13,298 nt of DNA from Myxococcales bacterium (GCA_003157315.1 PMJE01000010.1:1-13298); one strand, 5' to 3'; counted from the stretch's first letter, positions 6,614 to 13,218 are shown. Notes: a model not told the origin generated them from the letters alone. Numbers and translations are program-made.

Positions 6614-7777
6614 ATGTCGCCTCTGCGTCGATCGGCGGCTCTTGCCGCCTGTGCCCTGAGCTTGTCTCTCGTGCTGTCCGTGCACGGCTGCGGAAGTGGC
6701 GCCCTTCATCGCGCCACAGAAGAGCGGCACGAGTATCCAGCCGGCGTCGTGCAGATGCGCTGGCGTACGGTTATCCACCCCTATGCTGCCAGCGATGCGC
6801 AGCCCGAAGAATGTGCCACGGGTGCGTTGGTCGGTTCGCGTCTCATTCTGGGCTCGCGCGCGGGTCAGGTGGCAGCACTCGACACCGGGAACGGACACGT
6901 GATCTGGTCCGTGCCGATAGCCGGGGGTGTTGACAGCGAGGCGCGCTTTGATCCGGCGCGTGCTCAGGTCTACTTGGGCAGCGACGACGGAATCTTCTAC
7001 GCCATCGATCCGCAGGACGGGAAGATTCGCTGGTCGTATCGGGGCAAGGGCTCGGTGGAGAGCCGGCCTGAAGTGGGACCGGTCTTGCTCTACTTCACCA
7101 GCGCAGCGAATCGCGTGGTCGCGCTGGAAGCAGCGACAGGCAAGCGCCGGTGGCAATATGATCGCGAGGCGCCCGAGGGATTCAGCATCCATGGCCACGC
7201 TGGGCCGCGCCTGGGTGGTGATGTCGTCTACACAGGATTCGATGATGGGTATCTAGTGGCTCTGGGTGCCGAAACCGGTGAACTGCGCTGGGCTCGCTCT
7301 TTGGCCGCTGCCTCTGACCAATTCGTAGATGTGGATTCGACCCCGGTGCTGCGCGATGATCTGGTCATCGCGGCGTCCTATTCTGGGGGGCTGTACGCGT
7401 TGCGAGCCAAGGACGGGGAGACGGTTTGGCGCATGGGAGTGGAGGGCGCGGTGGCCCTCCGGGCTGGGTCGAGCCGCCTGTACGCGGCCTCTCCGCGGGA
7501 GGGGCTGGCCGCGGTGACGATGCAAGGACGCATCGAATGGCGCCAAGGCATGGCCCAGGCTGGCGATCTGACCCCACCCCAGGAAGTTGGTCCGTACCTG
7601 GTTTTCAGCGGCGGCCGGGCCGGTCTGTTCGTGCTGGAGCGCTCAAACGGTCAGCTCCTGCAGATCTTCGACCCGGGTCGCGGAATGTGCGCAGCGCCCC
7701 TCATCGATGCTGAGCGGCGCGAGATCTACGTGCTTGCCAACAGCGGGACGTTGTACGCGCTGTCGCTGATTTGGTGA
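6614..7777 (+). CDS. bamB: BamB-like PQQ-repeat outer-membrane lipoprotein
   Basis: The 387 residues start with a lipoprotein signal peptide (1-25) and a lipidation cysteine at Cys26 in LSVHGC. His at -2 of the lipobox is unusual. The rest is a beta-propeller of PQQ/WD-like repeats, recognisable by the recurring A(L/I)D/E-x-x-(T/D)G-x-x-(I/L/R)W pattern in VAALDTGNGHVIW, YAIDPQDGKIRW, VALEAATGKRRW, VALGAETGELRW and YALRAKDGETVW. BamB is the scaffold lipoprotein of the BAM complex that inserts outer-membrane proteins. PQQ-propeller lipoproteins are diverse, so the name rests on both the fold and the yfgM-bamB adjacency (10-nt gap). The frame stays open far upstream inside the previous gene; ATG 6614 is chosen because it places the signal peptide at the N-terminus. 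Confidence 0.85.
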   Translation: MSPLRRSAALAACALSLSLVLSVHGCGSGALHRATEERHEYPAGVVQMRWRTVIHPYAASDAQPEECATGALVGSRLILGSRAGQVAALDTGNGHVIWSVPIAGGVDSEARFDPARAQVYLGSDDGIFYAIDPQDGKIRWSYRGKGSVESRPEVGPVLLYFTSAANRVVALEAATGKRRWQYDREAPEGFSIHGHAGPRLGGDVVYTGFDDGYLVALGAETGELRWARSLAAASDQFVDVDSTPVLRDDLVIAASYSGGLYALRAKDGETVWRMGVEGAVALRAGSSRLYAASPREGLAAVTMQGRIEWRQGMAQAGDLTPPQEVGPYLVFSGGRAGLFVLERSNGQLLQIFDPGRGMCAAPLIDAERREIYVLANSGTLYALSLIW

Positions 7778-7820
7778 CTGACCAGGATCTCGCTGAGTAC
7801 GATCCACTACGTTGCCGGTT

Positions 7821-7944
7821 ACCTATTCCACGCAGAGGCACAGAGGACTCAGCGGATGGGAAGAAGGAATCCGGAATGCGCTGGATCCAACCTTTCCGCT
7901 TCTCCTCTGGCTCCGTGGTCTCTGTGTCTCTGTGTGGAATAGGT
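7821..7944. repeat. 124-bp imperfect palindromic dispersed repeat (CACAGAG-type)
   Basis: The ends are a perfect 10-bp inverted repeat, ACCTATTCCA (7821-7830) and TGGAATAGGT (7935-7944). The match continues inward through CACgCAGAGgCACAGAG on the left and its complement on the right, weakening toward a centre near 7882. Spurious translations of it read like TETQR and PLCLCVE, peptides often seen as false ORFs from a palindromic repeat in many unrelated bacterial genomes. It follows bamB and precedes the convergent PilZ gene, so it may act as a two-way terminator. No transposase is nearby. Identity with that dispersed family is from memory of its sequence flavour. Confidence 0.8.
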
Positions 7945-7974
7945 AGCTTCGATCTACGGTCCAGGCGATGCCGG

Positions 7975-8694
7975 TCAGACACGCACAGGGCTCTGCAGCC
8001 CAGCCAGCCTGCGCACCAGTTCCTTGATGCGTCTGCCGCCGCCGGCGTCGCGCGCACGCCACTCGATGCCAAATACGTTCTCACTGCCGGACTTGCCGGT
8101 CCAGGCTACGCGACCGACAAAGGCCATGGGCACCTCGGCGCCAGGGGGTGCGACTTCCAGCACCACCCTTTCTTGCACGGCCACGGTGGCAGGCGACAGC
8201 ACGAAGGCACCGCCACGCCCCACGTCGCGCAGGTGGCCGGAGAACTTCTCCAGCTTGCTGACCGGTCGCCAGAAGATGGGTAGGTCAACCGGGATGCGCT
8301 CATGGCGCCGCCGGCTGTGCGCGCTCGTCCCGGCGCGGGCGAGATCGAGCAGGTACTCCCACTTGCCCCGCTCGCTGGCCAGGAATTCGACACCGATGCC
8401 GGCGCGGATCTTCAGGATGTGTCGTCCGGGCCGCCGCCAAGCGACCCGTCCGTACACCACCATGGGGGGTTGCCGGCGACCGAGGCGGACCTTGACCGCC
8501 ACCATATCGCCCACGGGAATATTGCGGCGGGTAGGACAGAATACGCCACCATTTCCGCCTGAAGGCTGGAAACCGGCAAGGAACTCGCGCGTGTTCTTGA
8601 CAATGAGCTCCGGAAAGTTGGCGGCGCCGGAAGGCGCCGACGAGGTGTCGTCCTTGTATTCCCTAGACATTGCCTTTGTTCTGCCGACGGGCAT
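7975..8694 (-). CDS. Two-module PilZ-domain protein, candidate cyclic-di-GMP effector
   Basis: The 239 residues contain two PilZ-like modules. The first (about 28-105) includes VGDMVAVKVRL, VVYGRVAWR and the ending GIGVEFL but lacks the N-terminal arginine motif. The second (about 127-215) has the arginine motif RRHER (129-133), followed by DVGRGGAFV (157-165) and VGRVAW, ending in FGIEW. In canonical PilZ the second ligand motif is [D/N]-x-S-x-x-G; here Ser is Gly (D157-V-G-R-G-G162), so cyclic-di-GMP binding is plausible but not certain. No signal peptide or membrane segment is visible. The frame opens at 8841, inside queA. ATG 8694 is preferred for an AAAGG Shine-Dalgarno 6 nt upstream; ATG 8670 is the alternative. 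It is divergent from queA with 27 bp between starts. Confidence 0.82.
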   Translation of the reverse strand: MPVGRTKAMSREYKDDTSSAPSGAANFPELIVKNTREFLAGFQPSGGNGGVFCPTRRNIPVGDMVAVKVRLGRRQPPMVVYGRVAWRRPGRHILKIRAGIGVEFLASERGKWEYLLDLARAGTSAHSRRRHERIPVDLPIFWRPVSKLEKFSGHLRDVGRGGAFVLSPATVAVQERVVLEVAPPGAEVPMAFVGRVAWTGKSGSENVFGIEWRARDAGGGRRIKELVRRLAGLQSPVRV

Positions 8695-8705
8695 GCTACG
8701 CCTTT

Positions 8706-8711
8706 GAGGAG
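8706..8711 (+). promoter_or_regulatory. Shine-Dalgarno that supports a CTG start for queA
   Basis: GAGGAG lies 10 nt before the CTG at 8722, slightly long but within range for ribosome binding. An in-frame TGA at 8713-8715 bars any start further upstream, leaving TAC TAC CTG as the only codons before the conserved QueA N-terminus. Confidence 0.6.
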
Positions 8712-8714
8712 TTG

Positions 8715-8720
8715 ATACTA
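8715..8720 (-). promoter_or_regulatory. Putative -10 element of the PilZ gene
   Basis: On the minus strand TAGTAT (8720-8715) resembles TATAAT and lies 20 nt before the ATG at 8694, leaving room for a short leader with AAAGG. The -35 region, within queA codons, is poor. It sits between the queA Shine-Dalgarno and its start codon on the other strand. Confidence 0.35.
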
Positions 8721-8721
8721 C

Positions 8722-9831
8722 CTGCGAACCGAGGATTTCGACTACCATCTGCCATCTTGCTTGGTTGCCACGCACCCGGTGCCCCGGCGGGACGAGTCGC
8801 GCCTGCTGATTCTTAGCCGAGACACGGGCGAGTGCAATCATGCTCTTTTTGGAGAGCTCGCTCGTTTCTTGCGCCCGCGCTCCTTGCTAGTGGTGAACGA
8901 CACGCGCGTCATTCCGGCGCGACTAGCAGGGAGCAAACCCACCGGCGGTCGTGTCGAGATTCTCTTGGTCGAGAGGCTGTCGGATGAAAAGGGCGATGAC
9001 TGCAGGGGCGAGCTGGGGTTGCGTGAGGACTGGCGCGCACTGGCGCGTGGGTTGGGCCGACAGCCGCCACGCGCGCGCTTGCGCTTCGCGGGCGATTTGG
9101 AGGCTGAGATCCTTGGGCGTGGGCCGCGGGGAGAGGTCGACCTCCGCTTTTCGTGGCCGGGCAAATCGGATCTGCTGACGCTCATCGAGGAGATCGGGTC
9201 GGTGCCGCTGCCACCCTATATCGAGGCGGCGCGCAGAGAGCGGGGAGACGTGGTTCGGACGGACGACGACAAGGCTCGCTACCAGACGGTATTCGCTCGC
9301 CATCCGGGCGCCGTTGCCGCTCCCACCGCGGGCCTGCATTTCACCCAAGCGCTTATCTCTGCGCTGCAGAACCAGGGCCACGAGATCGCGCGCGTTACCC
9401 TGCACGTGGGACCTGGCACCTTTCGTCCGGTCACCACCCTGGACCCCGCTTTGCACCAACTAGATGCCGAACACTATGAAGTCTCCCAGACTGCCGCCGA
9501 AAGTCTGCGCCAGGCCCAGGCGCAAGGCCAGCCCATCGTGGCGGTGGGCACCACGGTGGTGCGAACCTTGGAGAGCTTGGCCCGGCTCGGTCCCTTGGCC
9601 GCTGGCCGGGGGTCGACCAGCCTCTATCTCTTGCCGGGAAGCGAGTTTCGCGTGGTGACCGACCTGGTGACCAACTTCCACTTGCCCCGCTCGTCGCTGC
9701 TCATGCTGGTGGCTGCCTTTGCCGGTCGCGAGCGCGTGCTGGGAGCGTATCGCGAGGCCATCGAACGCGGCTATCGGTTCTATAGTTACGGCGATGCCAT
9801 GTTCATCCGCCCTGGGAGTCTACCCACGTGA
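8722..9831 (+). CDS. queA: QueA, SAM:tRNA ribosyltransferase-isomerase, with CTG start
   Basis: QueA transfers and isomerises the ribosyl of SAM onto preQ1 at tRNA position 34, giving epoxyqueuosine in the cytoplasm. Family signatures are all present: NDTRVIPARL, GGRVEILL, GSVPLPPYI, the RYQTVFA segment, AAPTAGLHFT, HVGPGTFRPV, HYEVS, AVGTTVVRTLE and LVTNFHLPRSSLLMLVAAF. A start at TTG 8761 would drop the conserved N-terminal DFDYHLP motif. That motif lies in frame just upstream (RTEDFDYHLP, 8725-8754), and the only codon that can open it is CTG 8722, because TGA at 8713 closes the frame. Counting from CTG the protein is 369 residues, close to the usual 350-360. It overlaps tgt by 4 nt. Confidence 0.95.
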   Translation: MRTEDFDYHLPSCLVATHPVPRRDESRLLILSRDTGECNHALFGELARFLRPRSLLVVNDTRVIPARLAGSKPTGGRVEILLVERLSDEKGDDCRGELGLREDWRALARGLGRQPPRARLRFAGDLEAEILGRGPRGEVDLRFSWPGKSDLLTLIEEIGSVPLPPYIEAARRERGDVVRTDDDKARYQTVFARHPGAVAAPTAGLHFTQALISALQNQGHEIARVTLHVGPGTFRPVTTLDPALHQLDAEHYEVSQTAAESLRQAQAQGQPIVAVGTTVVRTLESLARLGPLAAGRGSTSLYLLPGSEFRVVTDLVTNFHLPRSSLLMLVAAFAGRERVLGAYREAIERGYRFYSYGDAMFIRPGSLPT

Positions 9832-10928
9832 GTGATGCGTTTGTCGTGCAGGCACGCTGCGGTGAAGCGCGGGCTGGGTTGCTGCAGACCAAGCACGGCC
9901 CGGTCGAGACGCCGGTGTTCATGCCGGTGGGCACGCAAGCCACGGTGAAGTCGCTAGCGCAGGGCGATCTGGAAACGCTCGGGGCGCAGATTGTCTTGGC
10001 CAACACCTATCATCTGGCCATGCGTCCGGGCGCTGGGCTGGTGCGCGACCTGGGCGGGCTGCACGCTTTCATGGCTTGGCCGCGCGCCATCCTCACCGAT
10101 TCGGGCGGCTATCAGGTGTTCAGCCAGAAGGAACGCCGCAAGATCGACGAGGACGGCGTCACCTTCCATTCGCATGTCGACGGCAGCCTGCAGCGCCTGA
10201 CGCCTGAGTCAGCGATGGCCATCCAGGCCGACCTGGGCAGCGACATTGCCATGGCCTTCGACGAGTGCCCGGCCTCGGACGCCCCTCGTGATGACCTGTG
10301 CCGGGCGATGGAGCGCACCACGCGCTGGGCGCGCCGCTGCGTGGCCACCACGCCTGCGCCGGGGCAACTGCGCTTCGGCATCGTGCAAGGGGGCATTGAC
10401 CTCGGCCTGCGTGCGGAACATCTGGCCACGATCGCCGAGTTGCTTTTCGACGGCGTGGCGCTGGGCGGGCTGAGCGTGGGGGAGCCGCCTGCAACCATGC
10501 ATGCGGTGGTGCGGGAGATCGGGCCGCGCATGCCGGAAGCGCGCCCACGTTATCTGATGGGTGTGGGAACACCGGCCGATCTTTTGGCGGCTATCGCGTC
10601 GGGCATCGACATGTTCGACTGCGTGATGCCCACGCGCGCTGCACGCAACGGCCGTTTATTCGTGCGGGGTGGACACATCAACATCGCCAATGCGGTTCAT
10701 TGCACGTCCGCGCTTCCCATTGAGGAAGGCTGTGCCTGCGAGGCCTGCCGGCGCTACAGCCGCGCCTATCTGGCTCACCTCTTTCGCGTGAAGGAAATCC
10801 TCTACTACCGGCTCGCGACCGTGCACAACCTCGAACACTACCTTGCGCTCGTGCGTGGCGCGCGCGCGGCGATCCTGGAAGGACGCTTGCCCGAGTACGT
10901 CGCGCAGCGGACGCAAGACTCGGAGTAA
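9828..10928 (+). CDS. tgt: Tgt, queuine/preQ1 tRNA-guanine transglycosylase
   Basis: The 366-residue TIM-barrel enzyme exchanges guanine 34 of GUN-anticodon tRNAs for preQ1, the substrate for QueA. Visible features include the substrate-site Asp91 in TDSGGYQVFS, Asp145 in FDECP, FGIVQGG (183-189), LGGLSVGE, the nucleophile Asp264 in DMFDCVMPTRAARNG, and the zinc ligands Cys302, Cys304, Cys307 and His333. The bacterial-type preQ1 recognition motif GIVQGG is intact and the length matches bacterial Tgt (about 370-375). The GTG start overlaps the queA stop (GTGA), with GGGAG 10 nt upstream. queA and tgt therefore form a coupled queuosine operon. The preQ1-making genes are not in this window. Confidence 0.97.
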   Translation: MSDAFVVQARCGEARAGLLQTKHGPVETPVFMPVGTQATVKSLAQGDLETLGAQIVLANTYHLAMRPGAGLVRDLGGLHAFMAWPRAILTDSGGYQVFSQKERRKIDEDGVTFHSHVDGSLQRLTPESAMAIQADLGSDIAMAFDECPASDAPRDDLCRAMERTTRWARRCVATTPAPGQLRFGIVQGGIDLGLRAEHLATIAELLFDGVALGGLSVGEPPATMHAVVREIGPRMPEARPRYLMGVGTPADLLAAIASGIDMFDCVMPTRAARNGRLFVRGGHINIANAVHCTSALPIEEGCACEACRRYSRAYLAHLFRVKEILYYRLATVHNLEHYLALVRGARAAILEGRLPEYVAQRTQDSE

Positions 10929-11241
10929 CGGCGGCGGGTGGCGGAATGGCTGACGGGGAGAAAAGGCGTCCTATCCGCGCATGGCGATGTCCACAGCGTG
11001 AAGCAGAGTAGCGCGATCAACCTGTCGGACGCGGTGGGTATGATCCCACTTCAGGCCAACTTGCATGAATGCCTGCCAAGCTAGCGTTGATCCCTGGCCG
11101 GGACCAGCCAACCAAGTTAGCGCGATCGGCATGCTGGTTGGCTACTCGGAGAGACCAAGCCTCCGTGAACGCGCGATCTTCCATGGCTCTTGTATTGCAC
11201 TTGGTGTTGGAAGGAGGAAACTCCGGAAGAGGGGGTTAGTA
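10929..11241. other. 313-bp intergenic region after tgt with repeats
   Basis: I see no credible gene here. It holds a small hairpin, GTGGG-TATGAT-CCCAC (11034-11049), that could end the queA-tgt transcript. It also has three copies of a TAGCG-(C/T)-(G/T)-GATC-like motif at 11009, 11082 and 11118, and an inverted repeat at 11106-11143. The distal part should contain the promoter of the lipoprotein gene, but no convincing -35/-10 pair was identified. Confidence 0.5.
11106..11143. repeat. 9-bp inverted repeat in the leader region of the lipoprotein gene
   Basis: AGCCAACCA (11106-11114) and TGGTTGGCT (11135-11143) are perfect complements around a 20-nt centre containing TAGCGCGATC. It could be an operator for a dimeric regulator or an RNA hairpin. 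It lies about 100 nt before the GTG of the lipoprotein gene. Confidence 0.55.
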
Positions 11242-11646
11242 GTGAGCCGAATCGATCGTGTGTGTTCTGATCTGGTGAGGCTGACCGTGCTGGCCATTTT
11301 GGTCATCACGGCGGGCGCAGCCGGGTGCGGGAGCGGAGACAGTGGCGGGTGCACGAATACGCCTCCCGATGCCGGTGCCAATTCCTGTTCCTTCAGCTTG
11401 CCCTTGCCCTGCAAACCCTGCATCGCCTGTGCCCCCTTGCCACCGGGAGACACCGGGGGTTGTGGCCCACCAGATATTTCCATTTTCAGTTGGCACGGTG
11501 GTGGGGTCGATACCTCGCTTCGCTACCCGGTGGGTTGCACCGTCTATCTACCAACAGAGAACCCCTACTACCCCGGAGGGCCTCAGTCCTGCGACTGCGC
11601 TACTGAACCTCCGGACGCGGGTCCATTCTGGGAGTGTCCCATCTGA
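11242..11646 (+). CDS. Cysteine-rich secreted lipoprotein of unknown function
   Basis: The 134 residues begin with a lipoprotein signal (RLTVLAILVITAGAAGC), predicting lipidation at the Cys of AAGC (residue 29). The mature part has ten further cysteines in about 105 residues, two PPDAG segments, and many Pro and Gly. This composition is common among small surface lipoproteins of Myxococcota. I recognise no domain. The frame is open from 11065, but the GTG at 11242 has a strong GAGGGGG Shine-Dalgarno about 5 nt upstream and starts the signal peptide properly; the upstream translation looks non-coding. Cysteines paired in disulfides outside the cytoplasm are likely. It sits alone between tgt and elbB. 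Confidence 0.7.
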   Translation: MSRIDRVCSDLVRLTVLAILVITAGAAGCGSGDSGGCTNTPPDAGANSCSFSLPLPCKPCIACAPLPPGDTGGCGPPDISIFSWHGGGVDTSLRYPVGCTVYLPTENPYYPGGPQSCDCATEPPDAGPFWECPI

Positions 11647-11753
11647 ACGAATAGAGCAAGCTGCATCCCGTCCTTTGCCTGCATGGACACGATCCCCCGC
11701 CCGAGCTACTGCGGCTTGCCCTGAGCGCGCCTTGCCATCAGACCGCATCCGGC

Positions 11754-11782
11754 TTGGATTTCGGGGCAGAATCTGCTAGCGC
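11754..11782 (+). promoter_or_regulatory. Weak candidate promoter of elbB
   Basis: TTGGAT (11754-11759) and TAGCGC (11777-11782) are 17 bp apart, and the -10 ends 7 nt before the ATG at 11790. The -10 is poor and the call depends on spacing and on the absence of a Shine-Dalgarno. Confidence 0.25.
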
Positions 11783-11789
11783 TGTGGCC

Positions 11790-12578
11790 ATGGCCAAGCG
11801 CGTGGGTGTCGTTCTTTCGGGCTGCGGCTCCGAGGATGGTTCCGAAGTTCGTGAGGCAGTCCTGACTCTTCTCTCGCTCGAACGTGGCGGGGCTGAACCC
11901 GTCTGCCTTGCGCCGGACCTGACGCAGTCGCGGGTGGTCGACCATCTGAGTGGCAAGGTTGACCCTTCTGCGAGCCCACGACGAGTGCCGGCGGAGGCGG
12001 CGCGCATCGCGCGCGGCCAGCTGCGCGACATTGCGAGCGTGCGAGACAACGAGCTCGACGCGCTCATGTTTCCGGGCGGCTACGGCGTGGCCTATGTGTT
12101 GTCGAACTACGCGGACAAGGGCGTGGTCTGCAATGTACATCCCGAGGTTGAACGTCTGCTCAAGTCCATGGTGGCGCGACGTCGGCCCATGGGATTCATC
12201 TGCCTGGCGCCTATCTTGGCCGCGCGGGTGCTCGGGCCGATGGCGGGTGTGCGTATCACGCTTGGCTCGCGCGCCTGCGAGCCTGCCAAGCACGCCGCGG
12301 TCATGGGCGCCGACGTACGCCCGTGCCCGGTGCGAGACATCGTGGTCGACCAGAAGATCAGCGTTGTCAGCACGCCGGCCTATATGTACGACGACGCGCA
12401 CCTGGCCGACGTGGCGGTGGGCATCGACAAGGCGGTGCGCATGGTCCTTTCACTGGCTCGGGATCGGCGTCCGCGACCTTCACCCGGGCCGACGGAGCGG
12501 CCAGAGGCCAAGGCTCCGCCGCCGCCCAGTCAGCCCATCCCAGCCGGCGAACCCATCGTGCGCAAGCGGCCGGTCTGA
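11790..12578 (+). CDS. elbB: ElbB-like DJ-1/PfpI family glyoxalase
   Basis: The 262 residues match ElbB along their first 225 or so. Signatures are VGVVLSGCGSEDGSEVREAV (5-24), the FPGGYG loop (94-99), LSNYA, the nucleophile elbow GFICLAPIL with Cys138, PCPVRDIVVD (178-187) and STPAYMY. ElbB of E. coli is a DJ-1 superfamily protein of about 217 residues with reported weak glyoxalase activity; its old link to isoprenoid synthesis is uncertain. Here a C-terminal tail of about 38 residues, rich in Pro, Arg and Pro-Ser and likely disordered, is added. ATG 11790 fits the family start; GTG 11784 is possible. There is no Shine-Dalgarno. A weak promoter (TTGGAT, 17 bp, TAGCGC) ends 7 nt before the ATG. 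Confidence 0.9.
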   Translation: MAKRVGVVLSGCGSEDGSEVREAVLTLLSLERGGAEPVCLAPDLTQSRVVDHLSGKVDPSASPRRVPAEAARIARGQLRDIASVRDNELDALMFPGGYGVAYVLSNYADKGVVCNVHPEVERLLKSMVARRRPMGFICLAPILAARVLGPMAGVRITLGSRACEPAKHAAVMGADVRPCPVRDIVVDQKISVVSTPAYMYDDAHLADVAVGIDKAVRMVLSLARDRRPRPSPGPTERPEAKAPPPPSQPIPAGEPIVRKRPV

Positions 12579-12587
12579 CCTGGGAAC

Positions 12588-12618
12588 GCCGGTGCCTACT
12601 TCTCGTCGAGGCGCCGGT
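12588..12618. terminator. Candidate bidirectional terminator between elbB and the DUF507 gene
   Basis: GCCGGTGCC (12588-12596) and GGCGCCGGT (12610-12618) form a 9-bp stem, including two G-T pairs, around a 13-nt loop, followed on the plus strand by TCTTCTTG. It lies at the convergent junction and overlaps the last codons of the DUF507 gene. Confidence 0.35.
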
Positions 12619-13114
12619 TCTTCTTGATCTGCTCGAGCGCCTTTTGGTACTCGACTTCCCAGGTTGCGGTTCCCTCCTCCAGGTTCTTGATCCTGCGGCG
12701 AACCTCGGCGTCGACCTCATCGTCAACCAGCATGTGCTTCTTGAGAATGTCGACCATCCGTTTGCGCAAGCCGGCGTCGTCGGCGAAGATCTCATCCACA
12801 TGCAGTGATTGCATGAAGGACTCGATGATCTGCGTGGTCATCCACTCCAGACCCTCTTCACCCAGGCCGAAGCTCTTTTCGTTGGCGAGGGATCGCTTGA
12901 CCTTGCCGAACTGCTCGTAGGGCAGGTTGCGTTTTTGCAGCAAATCCTTCGCCTTGTCGGTGATCTCCCGCTCTACACGCAGGTACTCCTTCAGCACTGC
13001 CTGCACGTCGAGCTCGGCTTCGGCCCGGTCGGTGACCGAGATCTCTTCCGCGTCGACCAGTGCCTTGATGATCTCGGCACCAATCACGGGAATCTTTCCG
13101 GCGTATAGACGCAT
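12596..13114 (-). CDS. DUF507 family protein
   Basis: The 172 residues are highly charged and predicted almost wholly helical, with no signal peptide, membrane segment or cysteine. The N-terminal half opens MRLYAGKIPVIGAEIIKAL. The C-terminal half contains LKKHMLVDDEVDAEVRRRIKNLEEGTATWEVEY, a pattern I recognise from DUF507, whose function is unknown and which is common in deltaproteobacterial-type genomes. The two halves look like a degenerate duplication, each with a 'lv-x-Asp/Glu-rich' helical hairpin. The ATG at 13114 lacks a Shine-Dalgarno. It is convergent with elbB and divergent from the tRNA at the window edge. Confidence 0.8.
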   Translation of the reverse strand: MRLYAGKIPVIGAEIIKALVDAEEISVTDRAEAELDVQAVLKEYLRVEREITDKAKDLLQKRNLPYEQFGKVKRSLANEKSFGLGEEGLEWMTTQIIESFMQSLHVDEIFADDAGLRKRMVDILKKHMLVDDEVDAEVRRRIKNLEEGTATWEVEYQKALEQIKKNRRLDEK

Positions 13115-13127
13115 GGCTGTTGCGGCT

Positions 13128-13155
13128 TCTATAGGAGCATCAGGGGCTTCGTCAA
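13128..13155 (-). promoter_or_regulatory. Sigma70-like promoter of the DUF507 gene
   Basis: On the minus strand TTGACG (13155-13150) and TATAGA (13133-13128) are 16 bp apart. Thirteen bases separate the -10 from the ATG at 13114, so the leader would be only about six nucleotides long. Confidence 0.6.
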
Positions 13156-13190
13156 GGAATCACGGACCCGGTGCACTATTCTTTGAGAGC

Positions 13191-13218
13191 TTGACAGGCG
13201 GGTTCAGGCAAGCAAGAT
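13191..13218 (+). promoter_or_regulatory. Candidate promoter of the tRNA gene
   Basis: A perfect -35, TTGACA (13191-13196), is followed after 16 bp by a weak -10, CAAGAT (13213-13218). It lies about 60 nt before the tRNA 5' end, a normal distance for a tRNA precursor leader. Confidence 0.4.

Noticed and set aside
7823..8084. Short ORFs reading like TETQR and PLCLCVE
   Set aside because: These are translations of the palindromic repeat, a known source of false gene calls.
10933..10962. tRNA-Leu-like 5' sequence (GCGGGTGGCGGAATGGC)
   Set aside because: It resembles an acceptor and D-arm, but bases are missing between them and no anticodon stem, T-loop or 3' acceptor strand follows; probably chance.
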